A stretch of 64,000 bases of DNA from Laguncularia racemosa (lineage: Eukaryota; Streptophyta; Magnoliopsida; Myrtales; Combretaceae): NCBI GenBank assembly GCA_037954665.1, contig JBBMOL010000180.1:1302001-1366000 (forward strand), written 5' to 3'. Every line of letters begins with the position of its first letter. Position 1 is the stretch's first letter. Position numbers and translations under genes: made by a program. A model generated the notes under the pieces. That model had not been told where the DNA came from. It saw only the letters and a program-made list of their open reading frames with translations, and searched no databases. Shown here one piece after another: positions 46,426-58,060 of this stretch.

Positions 46426-49348
46426 TGTAGCGACCCACCTACTAGGTCTGATTCTAGAACCTGTTCCAAAATTCCTGTAACTATCCTTGGTACCTGTAGA
46501 TAGGTTGCTATGCCGTCTCTGAATTAGAGATAAGGCAAATTCTGCTAATATTGAACCTGTAACTCCAACCTGTATGAAATTTTATAAACATCCTGTAAAA
46601 TGGCGCTAACAGCACTATCATTTCATATCCACATCATATCTAAACACATGTACTTAAAATCTCCTGTCACATCATACATCATATATATATCATCGGGATC
46701 TGCATTCCCGATAAGTAGGCATAGCCTAGATTGATCCTGTAGCCTTAAGTGGCTCAAAAGATTACAAATCCAACCTTATACACACAAATATTTACATTAC
46801 AATTTGAAGATTAATACCTATAGATCTTATTACAAATAACAGAGGTTCCAAAATGAAACTAAGGGCTTCTTTGCCTCTATTGACGCTCTCCAAAAACCTC
46901 GAGTCTCCAACAACTTATTCTTCAATACCTGTACCTGAGGTTAGCAAAAACACTAACCCCTCAGCTTCTTAAGAAGCAAAGTGAGTATAAAATCAAGCAA
47001 CCCAATAAAAACAAACAACAAAATCACATAATAGTAAATCAACAATATTATCAAATACCTCGAAGTGATTACTCAAGCAAGCAAGTTATACTCGCAAGAA
47101 ACCCAATTCAATTTATTATATTTTAACATCATCATGATCTTACTTAGTGATATTTTCCCCGTAATTCCATTTTTGCTAAACTCATAACCTTTTCATTGGA
47201 GACCATTTCAATCACTCCTGTTTACTCACAAGTCACAAATATTTTTCAATTAAAATCCAGGCAAAGCCTGTCAACTAGTAGATAAACTACCCTCATGTAC
47301 TTTTCAAAACTTAATGTTTTCTCAACCAATTAAGACATCCTTATATACTCTTTTTAGTTAGAAATATTCAGCTCGCCTTTCACCTTCCTCAAACAAAAGG
47401 GGTGACCAGATCCCATAGGTCACTAAACCGGGCCAGTCCGTCGACCATGGCCTCAAACCCATCCGGGTCAACTCAAAGGTCGTACCACAAACTTACTAGG
47501 CAGGGAACAAGACTTTTCTTACATTAAGTGTTTTAGGTTAGTAGGTACTTATAGCCTAACTCCCATATTATTATCCATTTAGATATTTCATTGTTACCAA
47601 GATAACAATAGTATGAACTCAACCAATCATATAAGCCCCATTTAATAAGCTAAAAATAACCCAGCATTACATCACATACAACCAGGAATAGTATAATCAA
47701 ATCCCGCACCCAACTCTCATTCTAGGATTTTCTAGAATGTTCCCTTTTTTCTCATAATCCAATCATATCATGACACACAACCAGCTATTAGTAAACCAAT
47801 ATAATTTAACAATCCTCCTGCATTGATCACAGTAAGTGATCGTACAGGGTAATTTCAGCCAACAACAAGTAGTCTACATTATCAACCACTTGTACCCAAG
47901 AGAAAAGTTAAGGGGGTACTCACCTGAAACAATATATGCCAATCCAATCAGTCGCACCAGCCAAGTTTCTTTGTCCTCCTTACTCAACAGAAATACCTGA
48001 ATTATCAGTATACTAATCAATGTTACCTCATTCGCTCTATTGAATCCTAAATTGCTAATTCAGTATTCCAAACCCTTAAATTTCCATCCTAACCTCGTAT
48101 AATCCACCATTTTCCTACAATTTCTAATTCATATACATACGGGTATATTACGCTCTATTATATATAATGTAATTAAATTTCGACATGATTCTATATTGAA
48201 TCGTATGGTTCTAAATTATCATAATCTTGCACCGAGCACTCCCGTTTTTTGTTTCGTAACTAACCCAAGCTTCTCAAAATCATATTATGCTTCAATTGAA
48301 CCTCAACTGAACATCAAATTCAACTAATCAAATCAAATTCTCTAATTTTTCTAAGGATTTAATTCGGCCAGAACAGGGTAATTATCTTGAAAAATTCACT
48401 AAAAATAGAAAAAGACTCCAATCGGAACAATTATTGATTTGGTGACTAATAAATCATATAAGGATCTTGTATACTAAAAATTAAATCAAAACTACATCAT
48501 TTGACCTATTTAGTTTCCAATTTAATTTACGACCAGAACAGAGCATTTATTAAGGATCACATTTTGGGAATCAAATTTCAGAAAATAAAATTATCAAATT
48601 AATATTCATACAAAATTATGTCGGAATACCAAAAATAATAATTTTTCATAAGCATTTGATATTTAAAAAAAAAATAGGAAGTTTCGGGCGTTACCGGGGG
48701 CTGCTCCGTTCACCGGCCTCCGGCCACTAACGCTGGCGACCACTATGTCGGCCGGAATCCTCTCCCACCCAAAACCTTAACCTTAGCTTGGCCTAGCAGC
48801 AGATTTACCCAACCCCCTTTGAACGAACAAACAAAATTCTCCCTACTTAATTTGATTTTTTGTTCTTCAATTTCTTCAAATTCTTGTTGCATCCTACTTC
48901 AATCTTGTTCTTCTTCCTATCCTGATGATTGCATGTTGGAAATTCCAACTTCAATTTGCCCAGAAAATTCGAATGAAATGGAGAGGGTTTTGGTTTCTTT
49001 TTTTTTTTCTAATTTTTGATGATTTGATTTTTTTCTCTCTCCCTATTCTAATATATATATATATATATTACTTACTTTTTCTGACATTGAGGTGTTGTTC
49101 TGTATTTTGTTTTTTTTTTTTTTTGCTTCCTCTTTTATTTATTTTCTTTTTAGTTATAATATAAATATAATATAATATATTATGTACATTTTTTTTACAT
49201 ATATATATATATATATGCCCATATAATTTATATTATTATTTTTATATATATTTATTTTATTTTATTTTATTTTTAGCATATAACATATATATACATATAT
49301 ATATATTATTTTAATTTTAACATTATTGCTTAAGTTTTGGTCCTCACA
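46426..49348 (-). repeat. 5' LTR of element B
   Basis: 2923 bp, from TGTAGCGACCC to GGTCCTCACA on the plus strand. It differs from the 3' LTR by scattered substitutions and short indels, the largest in the TA and T runs near 49050-49300. Confidence 0.95.
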
Positions 49349-49353
49349 TAGGC
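49349..49353. other. Target site duplication of element B, right copy
   Basis: TAGGC, directly after the LTR end CACA. Confidence 0.9.
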
Positions 49354-49813
49354 ACTCCATGTAGGCGTACCACTTCCTTGAAGAACAACTTGGCGATGAC
49401 CTGAGCATCAGCGACTTTTCGACATGGGATAAAATGGGCCATCTTGGAAAACCTGTCCACCACAACAAAAACAGAGTCAACGCCCCGTTGGGTACGGGCA
49501 ATCCCAGGACAAAGTCCATGGACAAATCCTCCCATATGTTATCAGGAACAGGGAGTGGAGTGTAGAGGCTAGTGTTTTGGGCCTGACCCTTGGACGTTTG
49601 GCACGTATAACATCGTTGCACAATCCTCCCAACGTCACGCCTCAAGTGTGGCCAGTAGTATCTAGCACTGACCGCAGCAGTGGTCTTATCCCTTCCCAGA
49701 TAATCCACCCCCATGTAAGTCACGAATCAACTTCTCCCTCAAAGAAGACTCTGGAATACACAATTGATTTCCCTTCATTAAGTACCCCTCATAAATATGG
49801 AAGTCACTGCTAG
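49354..49813 (-). pseudogene. Element A integrase, N-terminal part
   Basis: Encodes YYWPHLRRDVGRIVQRCYTC (zinc-binding end) and WEDLSMDFVLGLP with the first catalytic Asp. It then shifts frame once near 49490 (continuing as FVVVDRFSKMAHFIPCRK and FFKEVVRLHGVP) and is cut at HGVP by element B. The remaining half lies at 37516-38272. Confidence 0.88.
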
Positions 49814-49835
49814 ACTGTTTATCCCGACACATCTC

Positions 49836-50340
49836 TTAAGTATCCTTAAAATCATTGTCAGTCCCATACAGGTCTTTCATATGCTCAAAACCCACCATTT
49901 CAGTATGAAGTGTCACCAACAGACTGGCTCGCCTACTCAAGGCATCTGCAACTTTATTGTAGACTCCCGACTTATGTTTCAGCTTAAACGGGAACTTCTG
50001 CAAAAATTGAATCCATCGTGCATGCATATCCTTGCTAATCCTGGTCTGATTATTCAAGTGTTTAAGGGCATCACAATCCGAATATAGTACGAATTCTTTG
50101 CCCACTAGGTAATGTTCCCAGGTCCTCAAGGCACGCACTATTGAATAAAACTCTTTGTCATATGTGGACCAATTTCGCCTAGCCTCACATAACTTCTCAC
50201 TGAAAAAGGCAATGGGTTTCCTTTCCTGAGATAGTACCGCCCCTATTCCAACCCCACTTGCATCACAATCAACTTCAAACAATTTATCGAAGTCAGTAAT
50301 GCAAGAACTGGCGCATTGCACAACTTTTCTTTTAACAGCC
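49836..50340 (-). pseudogene. RNase H of element A
   Basis: Starts near FEVDCDASGVGIGAVLSQ and contains KPIAFFSEKL, SIVRALRTWEHYLVGKEF, YSDCDALKHLN and KVADALSRR. In the DHxAL motif His is Cys (DCDAL). Confidence 0.88.
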
Positions 50341-50368
50341 CGAAACTACCTTCAGCTTCATCATTCCA

Positions 50369-51379
50369 CTAGAACTTCCCTTTCTTCAGGCACTCAGTCA
50401 TAGGTGCAGCAATGGTGCTGAAGTGCCGAATAAATCGTCTATAGAAACTTGCCAACCCCAGGAAACTCCTTAACTCACTTACTGTCTTAGGAATGGGCCA
50501 TTCCTTAATAGCCTTTACCTTCTCATCATCCACAGTAATTCCCTCACCACTAACGACAAAACCCAAAAACAGCAATCTCTTAGAGAGGAATACACATTTT
50601 TTAAGATTCACAAAGAGCTTGTTCTCCCTCAGAACCTTCAACACTTCCCTCACATGATTAATGTGCTCCTCCTCAGTTTTGCTATAGATCAAGATATCGT
50701 CGAAGTAAACTACTATAAACTGATCAGAGAAGGGCTTAAGTACCTGATTCATAATCCGCATGAAGGTGCTTGGGGCGTTGCTAAGGCCAAAAGGCATGAC
50801 CATCCATTCATATAGGCCCTCTTTGGTTTTAAAGGCCGTCTTCCACTCATCTCCCGGTTGGATCCGAATTTGATGGTAGCCACTTCTCAGATCGATCTTG
50901 GAAAAGAATTTAGCTCCACTCAAACAATCTAACATGTCCTCCAACCTTGGTATTGGGAATTTGTAGCCAATGGTAATTTTATTGATTTCTCTATTGTCGA
51001 CACACATACGCCAACTCCCATCTTTCTTTGGGGTTAACAAGGTGGGTACTGCATAAGGACTCATGCTCTCCTTGATGAATCCCTTTTGGAGTAGTTCTTT
51101 CACCTTCCCTTGCAATATTTCTGTCTCTTTGGGACTCATTCTATAATGTGGAAGGTTAGGTAGACTAGCTCTTGGAATCAGATCAATGTGATGCTGGATG
51201 TCTCTCATGGGAGGTAATCCATCAGGTAGCTCCTCGGATGTTATCTCCTTAAACTCCTCTAAAAGCTCCTTCACTCTATCAGGCAACTCCTGAGCATCAC
51301 TCTGGTCTTCCTCAACTGTCATCACCTGCCGAACAATTAGCGCATGTATGGTCTGCGCCTCCTTGATTGCTTCCTTCAT
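50369..51379 (-). pseudogene. Reverse transcriptase of element A
   Basis: A 336-codon open stretch with the complete RT core: RMSPKETEILQGKVKELL, GSWRMCVDNREINKITI, FFSKIDLRSGYHQIRI, WMVMPFGLSNAPSTFM, the catalytic VVYFDDILIYSK and the thumb/connection FLGLASFYRRFIRHFS. It is the best-preserved domain of A. A frame break at about 50340-50369 separates it from RNase H. Confidence 0.92.
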
Positions 51380-51474
51380 CTCCCTCTCAGATTGGGTGAT
51401 AGTGAGGAAGGAACGCCCTTCCGCTTTAGAAGCTTTAGGCCGGTGTGATACTTTGAGAGGTAGAAGAGTGAACT

Positions 51475-52404
51475 TTACCCATCCTTTTCTAATCGGTAAA
51501 CATTCTCCCTTCCTTCATGCTTGGTATCAACATCAAATTGCCAAGGCCTCCCAAACAGAAGATGGCATGCATCCATATCCACGACGTCACAATAGGCCTC
51601 ATCCCTATACTTCCCTATAGAGAAAGGTACCCTGCATCGTTCGATGACTTCTATCTTTTCAGCTGCTTTAATCCACCCAATATTATATGGGTTCGGGTGT
51701 TTTTCAGTCGGCAAGTTCAAGACCCTCACCGTTTCTCGACCTATGATGTTCTCACAACTTCCACTATCCACAATCAAATCAAACACCCTACCATCGACAG
51801 TACACCTAGTACGGAACAGCTGATGCCTTTGGGTCTTCTCATCACACTTTGGTGCTAACATCAGTTTCCTGATGACATATGTCTCCTCATCATCCCCATA
51901 GCCACCATCACCATAAAACTCATCCCCTCCATCCGGTTCACAACACACCTCTTCATCCTCCACTCTGTCAATAACATTGACTGGTCTCCTACTAGGGCAC
52001 TCATTGGAATGATGGCCCGGTTGATTGCACCTATAGCATTTTCCCATAACTGGTTTAGCATAGGGATTATTTTGTCTAGGTGCCTCCCTAGCCTCCATCG
52101 GTCTCCTGCTTACCCCTCTTTCCTTTCTCTTCTCATTAGCTCCACCTGGTACTTCCGGGACAGCCTTCCCTTTATCCGTACCTACTGTACTGAACCCCTC
52201 GTTCTTAAACCTTCGGTTACCCCCATCAAACCTATTGGTCTTCTCTTGCAGCATCATCTCTGCCCGAAGAGCCATGTTTTTTGCTTCATTGACATTGCAT
52301 AAAACATGAACCCCTATCTTCTCCTTAATTTGCACCCTCAACCCATCCAGGTACCTAGCCACCTGCTGTCCTTCGCTTTCTCTAAGATCATTCCTCTCAG
52401 CCAA
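51475..52404 (-). pseudogene. Gag C-terminus and protease of element A
   Basis: Contains the end of capsid (QQVARYLDGLRVQIKEKI), one zinc knuckle (CYRCNQPGHHSNEC, about residue 122) and the retropepsin active site DLIVDSGSCENIIG (about residue 210) followed by DACHLLFGRPWQFD. The normal frame should continue into the RT; a stop or shift lies near 51475. Confidence 0.88.
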
Positions 52405-52559
52405 ACCTCATGAATTCTGTCGTATACTTATACACTGTTCTCGGGCCCTGCCTACACCTCTGATACTGTTGAAACAGTATTTGTTCGTAGTTGGGAGGTA
52501 GGAAATCCCTTTGAATCAATTGCTTCATTCTATACCACGTCTGCACTGTTGCTTACCCT

Positions 52560-53168
52560 CTCTATATCGCCTATTTTATAATCTCTCCCACCATGCCGAA
52601 GCTCCTCCTTTCAATCTACAAGCCACTAACTTCACCCTACAATTCTCCGGCACTTCCATATAATCAAAGAAACGATCTACCTCTGCCAACCAATATAATA
52701 AATCCTCGATGTTCAAATTACCGGTAAAAGAGGGTATATCTACCTTTAATCTGAATTCGCTGGTGTCTCTTTGATCATAGCCATGGCGATTCCTACCATA
52801 CCCACCACCAACGTATCCTCTCCGCTGTGGTTGTGGGTTCCGACCAGCCAATCATCTTCCTCCTCAGAATCCACATCACACGCTTGGACCCTTTGATTTG
52901 TAGTGATAGGTCTGTTGATAGGAACGCCAAGAGCAGGATTTGCCCCAAGTCGTACTCCTCTAACGTCTCTATCTCTGTTCGTATTGGTTCCCATTGCGTC
53001 GAAACGCTCAACCAGATCATCAAAGCGCTGTTCGAAACGCCGGAGTCTCTGATCCATGGTATCCAACACTACCCTTTGAGCCTGCACTTCAGTTCGCAGA
53101 GTTTCCATATCCCGAGCAACGTCCGGAACATGACCGCCTCCTGAACTACCGTCACCTGACATCTCCAT
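52560..53168 (-). pseudogene. Gag N-terminus of element A
   Basis: Starts MEMSGDGSSGGGHVPDVARD with a probable coiled-coil (TLRTEVQAQRVVLDTMDQRL). After a frameshift near 52830 it continues as FRLKVDIPSFTGNLNIEDLL and KLVACRLKGGASAWWERL, the conserved Ty3/gypsy capsid block. The ATG at 53168 lies shortly after the primer site. Confidence 0.85.
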
Positions 53169-53181
53169 AGGAAATTTCCTT

Positions 53182-53193
53182 GCTCTGATACCA
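53182..53193 (-). other. Primer binding site of element A (initiator Met tRNA)
   Basis: The minus strand reads TGGTATCAGAGC, a perfect match to the plant initiator-Met primer motif, two bases inside the 5' LTR. Confidence 0.88.
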
Positions 53194-53195
53194 AT

Positions 53196-53625
53196 TGACG
53201 TAGCAAGTTAGCGTAGAAAAGGACGAGAATCACTCAACGAATGAATCTCACAAACAAACCACGGTTGCACACAACCCGTTAAAGGAGAGAAGCCTCTCAC
53301 AAAAATGTATTTCAAATATAAAATAAGACGTAAAACCCCAACATGACTAACAAAAGGGTTTATATACTCTCCCTTAAAATAATAAAAGAAAAGGCGAATC
53401 TACGTGTACACGGTCGAAGGCACGACCGTGCTTCAAACTGTGTTGGACTCTTTGAGGATTTGTTGTTCGAATACTCCTGCTCGAGACACGACCGTGCTTC
53501 AGGCCGTGTTGGACTCTGTGAAAATTCGCTGTTTGATCCCCTTGCTCGAGACACGGCCGTGCTTCAGGCCGTACACAGAAACCGTGCTTCAGATCGTGTG
53601 TTCGCATCTTGTATCCCCTCCATCA
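53196..53625 (-). repeat. 5' LTR of element A
   Basis: 430 bp, from TGACGTAGCAAG to CCCTCCATCA on the plus strand. Tandem CACG(A/G)CCGTG units sit near 53421, 53487 and 53552, with an extra partial unit (AACCGTGCTTCAGATCGTG) that makes this LTR about 29 bp longer than its partner. Confidence 0.92.
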
Positions 53626-53630
53626 CACCC

Positions 53631-56340
53631 GAAAATGGAACTTATGATGGTTTTTTGAATCTTTTTTCAGTTTTACCATTCGCTTGGAGGGAAACCTTCA
53701 GCTCATGCCAACCATTATGTATATAACTCGTGTGATGAAGAATAATTGGGGGTCTTCTCCACTTATCTTTGGTCGATGGTAGTGTGCAATTGCTCTTAAG
53801 CCACGCTATGCAAATACCTCAAGAATCTATACTTGAACATGTTGGGTGACGTGATTTTGTTAGAATATAAGAATTTTCTAAATGTGTTAGTTGAGAGTGT
53901 TTAGATGAATTAGTTAAGCGTCTTCTGGATCTATTAATAGAGATTTTTCTAGATGTACGGTAGGTTATTGCTACCATGTTAGAGGTGCCTATAAATAAGT
54001 CATTCTATGTGCAAATTTTGTGTGAGCAATCAGAAAACACTTTTTTGAAGACATGATAAAGCAGGTGTCTCTGGGAAATTATCAGCTGATGCCAACCATT
54101 AGGAAAGCTCATGTGATTCAGAATTCTTAAACTTCTTCACCACTATATTTGGCTTGTGGCAGTATTGCCATTTCTTTGAAGTTATGCTTTATAGACAACT
54201 TAACAACCCAAGAATCCATTGTCAAACATGTCAAGTCTTATCGTTTAAGACACGCAAACAGGAAAATTCATGGTATTCTCAAGGCCAGAATAAAAGCAAA
54301 TGCGGGGATTAATGTAGGAAGATAGATAAACTAATCATGTGGACTTATTTCATGCTTGCAAACAACTTCTATAGTGAGTTTGACCTAACTAGCTTTATTC
54401 AGCCAACTTCATGTCAACAAATATTCTCTTATTGGTAGCCATAACTTATCATTCAATAAAACATGATTGTGTTTTGCTTTAAATGCAATTAAAATGACCT
54501 CCTGGCGCTTCATTACTTGTCTAATACACAAAGGGTACACCACATCTCATGTATATTACAGAAAATTTTGTCTGGGCTAGTGGAAATTAAAGTTCCTGAA
54601 ATACCTGATGACGACATTAATATGAATACCCTTTTCCTCCCTGACTTTGGGAGAAATTGGCAACAAAAAGATCAAACAATCCAGGTTCATGCAAAGGTGA
54701 CAAAAGACGTAAAAAATTGTTGAGTTAAACTACTAGAGAAGATGATTGTGCTAAATTACTAAATTAAGAGGTCATTGCACAGTAAACTGGGGCGCCATTT
54801 ATAATTTCAACCTTCAAGTGAGGAGAGTGCTAGATAATAAATCATATCAACAAGCTAAATCAACAAGAATCAGAATTGTAAGCTCTAGTAAAACAAAATT
54901 TCTATAAAAAAAATTCATAATATATATATATATATATGGGCCAGGGACTTGTTTTTGCTTTTCAGAATTGAAAATATCTCAATATTTCACTTATATACAA
55001 AAAAAAAATTCATTAATGAAAGATGAAAATCCATTGGAAAATCAAAACAAAGTAAATTGGATGAAATGGTTGTTTTTTATTTGCTCCTTTTCAAGGTCGG
55101 ATATTAGTACAGACCTCATAACAATACCTTCCCCATCATAAAGATTATAATTGATTTCAGAATGCATTTTCTTATTAGCAAGTGAAGAAGGAATAGTTTG
55201 GCCTAAAGGACAATTAAAGCCCAGTTAAAAACATCCTTAATATGACCGGAAAAAAATGTGACCCCATGGAAGATCAGTTAAATGGATGACTAAACAATTT
55301 TAGGAAATCTTTGTGGGTTGGAACTCTCATTTAATCCATGAAATTTTTTACACCACATAAGAACCATAACAGGTATTCATATTGACTGCGTCATGAAGTA
55401 ATGTGTGAAAAAACCCCGCTAATCAGGCTATGTGATTGTGTTGAGTTCCTTGAGCAATTCCCCCCGTGAAGGAGCACTACTTCACTTTTTTGCCTGCCTA
55501 CTTCAAAATGGCTGGGCTGATCGAAACTAGAAGCTAACATTTTGTTATAAAGAATTATATATTAAGCTACCATGATAAATAATAACAAAATATAATATAG
55601 GAGAAGATAATTTGACCGGAATCAATACTTAGAATATCAAAATATACTTTAAGTCTCTTTCTAGAATAAGTAACTATACAAAAAATTTACCACTCTCAAT
55701 CGTCATTGAATATGGTATTTGCCTCAAGTGGATAACTTAAATAAATAGGATAAAAACAATAGTTTTAGTTAACTCTATAACTATTTAATTTAAAAGTTTA
55801 AATTAATAAATACATGTTGGTTATTATATTTATTATGTAACAGTTGAAGAAAAAAACATTTAACCCATTTTTTCCATAATAGACATAATATATCACATGG
55901 CATAACTTGAAGCAATATATTTTTGGAATAAAGAGAAGTAAAAAAGGTTAAAAAAAGAATTCTTATAACATGAAAACCAGGGAGTACCCCCTTAAATCAA
56001 CACAATTGATTCAAAAATGGCAAAACAACTCTTTTCCATCACAGTAGCCTCAACAACAACTCCCCAATATTTAGGGGGGAGAAAAAACAAAAGGACAAAA
56101 TGCAAGGGCTTGCATAGGGGATAATTACAAAACACACAAAACACTAGTTACATGCGATAGATCTCCTAAATCCATAGAGCAAAATAGCAACATGGGTTTT
56201 ATCAATGGCTTGAGATAATTACAGAGAGTGTGAAAGTATGCATTTGGAGTTTAAGAGTCTATTGCAGCTAACTAATATTTCAGAAGTAATCTGCCCTCAC
56301 AAATATGTATTTAGTCCGTTAAACTACAAATATTTTGTTC
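53631..56340. other. Spacer right of element A, no gene seen
   Basis: This continues the SAUR-array flank interrupted by A. It includes a diverged duplication (listed separately) and a TA run at 54921-54938. No coding sequence recognised. Confidence 0.5.
53670..54245. repeat. Diverged direct duplication (about 170 bp units)
   Basis: 53680-53850 and 54065-54240 share CAGCT(C/G)ATGCCAACCATTA, CTTCTCCACT versus CTTCACCACTATATTTGGC, GGTAGTGTGCAATTGCTCTT versus GGCAGTATTGCCATTTCTTT, and AAGAATCTATACTTGAACATG versus AAGAATCCATTGTCAAACATG. They lie about 385 bp apart. Confidence 0.6.
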
Positions 56341-56349
56341 TTTGCCTTT

Positions 56350-56513
56350 TCAATTGAGGCTAAGTCAATAAAGATGTCTTCTCTGCAGGGAATTGGGAAC
56401 ACCACCCATTGGATGAATCAAAACCAAATTCTCCTCTACTCGACCCCCAAAAACTCCTAAAATGAAGGATGGCCAAGTAATGATATAAGAACTACAAATC
56501 ACTTCTTCGGCCC
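56350..56513 (-). pseudogene. SAUR relic truncated by a copia element
   Basis: Read on the minus strand from 56507: KK, stop, FVVLISLLGHPSF, stop, EF…, then GEFGFD and, with shifts, the end of the SAUR core (GGTGTTCCCAATTCC corresponds to the GG-x-x-I-P segment) and CAGAGAAGACATCTTTATTGAC (REDIFID). Premature stops and frameshifts make it dead. The N-terminal half is missing exactly where the copia LTR begins. It is therefore a fifth member of the SAUR array, on the same strand. Confidence 0.75.
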
Positions 56514-56700
56514 TGTTCACAAAACATATTTTTTATTTCTTCTCACTATTTTCATATATAGAGAAGATACATATCTTCTATATTATACAAACATACATGA
56601 AAAAGAAAAATATATCTCTTATGTACAATTTACTATATTTGCTCATCTAAATCTTTAATTTCCCCTATTTCAAAAGATTGTTGAATATTACATGCCAACA
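56514..56700 (-). repeat. 3' LTR of Ty1/copia element C
   Basis: A 187-bp LTR; on the minus strand it begins TGTTGGCATGTAATATTCAA and ends TTTTGTGAACA. It is preceded on that strand by the polypurine tract. No second copy was found before the window ends, so the 5' LTR is lost, diverged or in the poor-quality zone. Confidence 0.75.
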
Positions 56701-56716
56701 CTCCCCCTCAAGTTGG
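56701..56716 (-). other. Polypurine tract of copia element C
   Basis: The minus strand reads CAACTTGAGGGGGAG directly before the LTR, the classic copia arrangement. Confidence 0.75.
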
Positions 56717-58060
56717 TGCAAAGATATCTTCTAATGCCCAACTTGCTAATGAATTATAAAAAATTCTACTTGAGAAACCTTTTGTAAGAATATCAACTAA
56801 TTGCCTTTTAACTTCACAAAGGGAAATTGAATTATCTTCTTCCAGTTTTCCTTTGATGAAGTGTCATCAATCTCGACATGCTTTGTTCTATCATGCTGAA
56901 CTAGATTTTTGGTAATTTTTAATAGCGGCCTTATTAAAAAAAAAAGTCTCATGGATACTCAGATTGTATCCAATTTCTTTTAGTACTCTCTTAACCAAAG
57001 AATTCACATAACCCTTTAGCCATGCCACAGAATTCGGCTTCTGCACTTGACAATGCCATAACCTTCTTTTTTTTTGCTTCTCCATGCCACAAGTTTCCCA
57101 AACCCAAAAAAGGTTAGGGATCCAGATGTAGACTTCCTATCTGTAATACTTCCAGCCCAATCTGCATCTGATAGCCATCTACACGGAGAGATTATGCTTC
57201 TAAATAGAATCCTCTTCCTGGCGAACCCTTAAGTATCGAAGTATTCACTTCACAGCTTCCATATGCTCTTCACTTTGGGTTATGCATGAATTGACCCAAC
57301 AAACTTATTGCATATCAATATCGGCCTTTTGGGGGGATAAGTAATCAATTTACCCACTAATCTCTGAAATCTTTCTTTTTTTGTGGAAATTGATGTTTAT
57401 ATTCCCCAAGTTTATGATTCGAAAAAATTGGAGTGTCTAATAAGTTTACAATAAGCTTCCTGTTTTCTGAAGTCAAGAAATACTTTCTTTAAAAAAGAAA
57501 AATTCCCTTTGTTTGATTTTTAAATTCAATTCAAAATTTTTTGGGAACCCCAAGATTTTTATCTCAAATTCATATGCTGATCTTTTTGAACCTTTAACTC
57601 CCCCTCATCCCCTGTAATGACATGTCATCCACTAATAAAATGCTGTTACCACCCCTTTTCCGACTTTAGAAAAAATGTGGGGGAATTTGCTTGTTATAAC
57701 CTTTCTTCAACCATTTGAATCGTCCAAACCATGCCTTGAGATTTTAAAACTAATAACGCCTTCCCAATTTAAAACCTTTTCCGTTTTTGACACAGCAAAC
57801 CCCGGTGGAATCTATTCCCCTTTTTCTTCAAATTTCCCAAAGGGGGAAGCATTCTTTACATCGAATTGATGTAGTGGCCAGTCAAAATTTTACAAGGACA
57901 AAGTATTTTGACCAAAATTAATTTGCTACGGGAAAATTTTTTTTGGAGCCTACTTCGAGTAACCTTTTGCAACAGTCTCCCCTTGTACCATTTTGTCCCA
58001 CATTTTTTTTGTTTAATGGAAAACCCATTTACACCCCCCCTTTTTCTCCTTTGGGTTTCA
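56717..58060 (-). pseudogene. Ty1/copia pol fragment (RT/RNase H) of element C
   Basis: Minus-strand pieces in changing frames fit copia pol. They are an RNase H end (a WRSKK-type start near 57085, an SSAEAEF-like stretch near 57050, and a TKHVEID-like stretch near 56880), SDADWAGS then TDRKSTSG near 57170-57130, the RT catalytic LLVDDM box near 57625, and a YKGRLLQKV-like finger motif near 57980. Nearly every piece needs a frameshift to connect to the next. Confidence 0.65.

Larger units (their letters stand above)
38273..49348 (-). mobile_element. Ty3/gypsy chromovirus B (Tekay/Del-like), nested in A
   Basis: A complete 11.1-kb element in the same orientation as A, with exact TAGGC duplications. 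It has two 2.9-kb LTRs, a primer site, a polypurine tract and a 5.2-kb interior coding gag, protease, RT, RNase H, integrase and a chromodomain, all on the minus strand. Long LTRs, two or more zinc knuckles, a DTGA protease and a C-terminal chromodomain point to the Tekay/Del lineage (inferred). Frames are broken at several points, so this copy is not autonomous. In the first about 210 bp the LTRs differ at 5 positions by eye, suggesting a fairly recent insertion. Confidence 0.93.
37152..53625 (-). mobile_element. Ty3/gypsy retrotransposon A (outer element)
   Basis: The element is bounded by LTRs and by the exact 5-bp target duplication CACCC (37147-37151 and 53626-53630). It reads leftward: the 5' LTR is on the right. 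Coding order from right to left is gag, zinc knuckle, protease, reverse transcriptase, RNase H and integrase, which is Ty3/gypsy order. Element B (38273-49348) interrupts the integrase; without B and its duplicated TAGGC, A is about 5.4 kb. The frames carry several shifts and stops. No canonical chromodomain is seen at the C-terminus. Confidence 0.92.

Noticed and set aside
53343..53726. Open frames across the LTR of element A
   Set aside because: Arise from the tandem LTR units; both strands are open because of the repeat composition.
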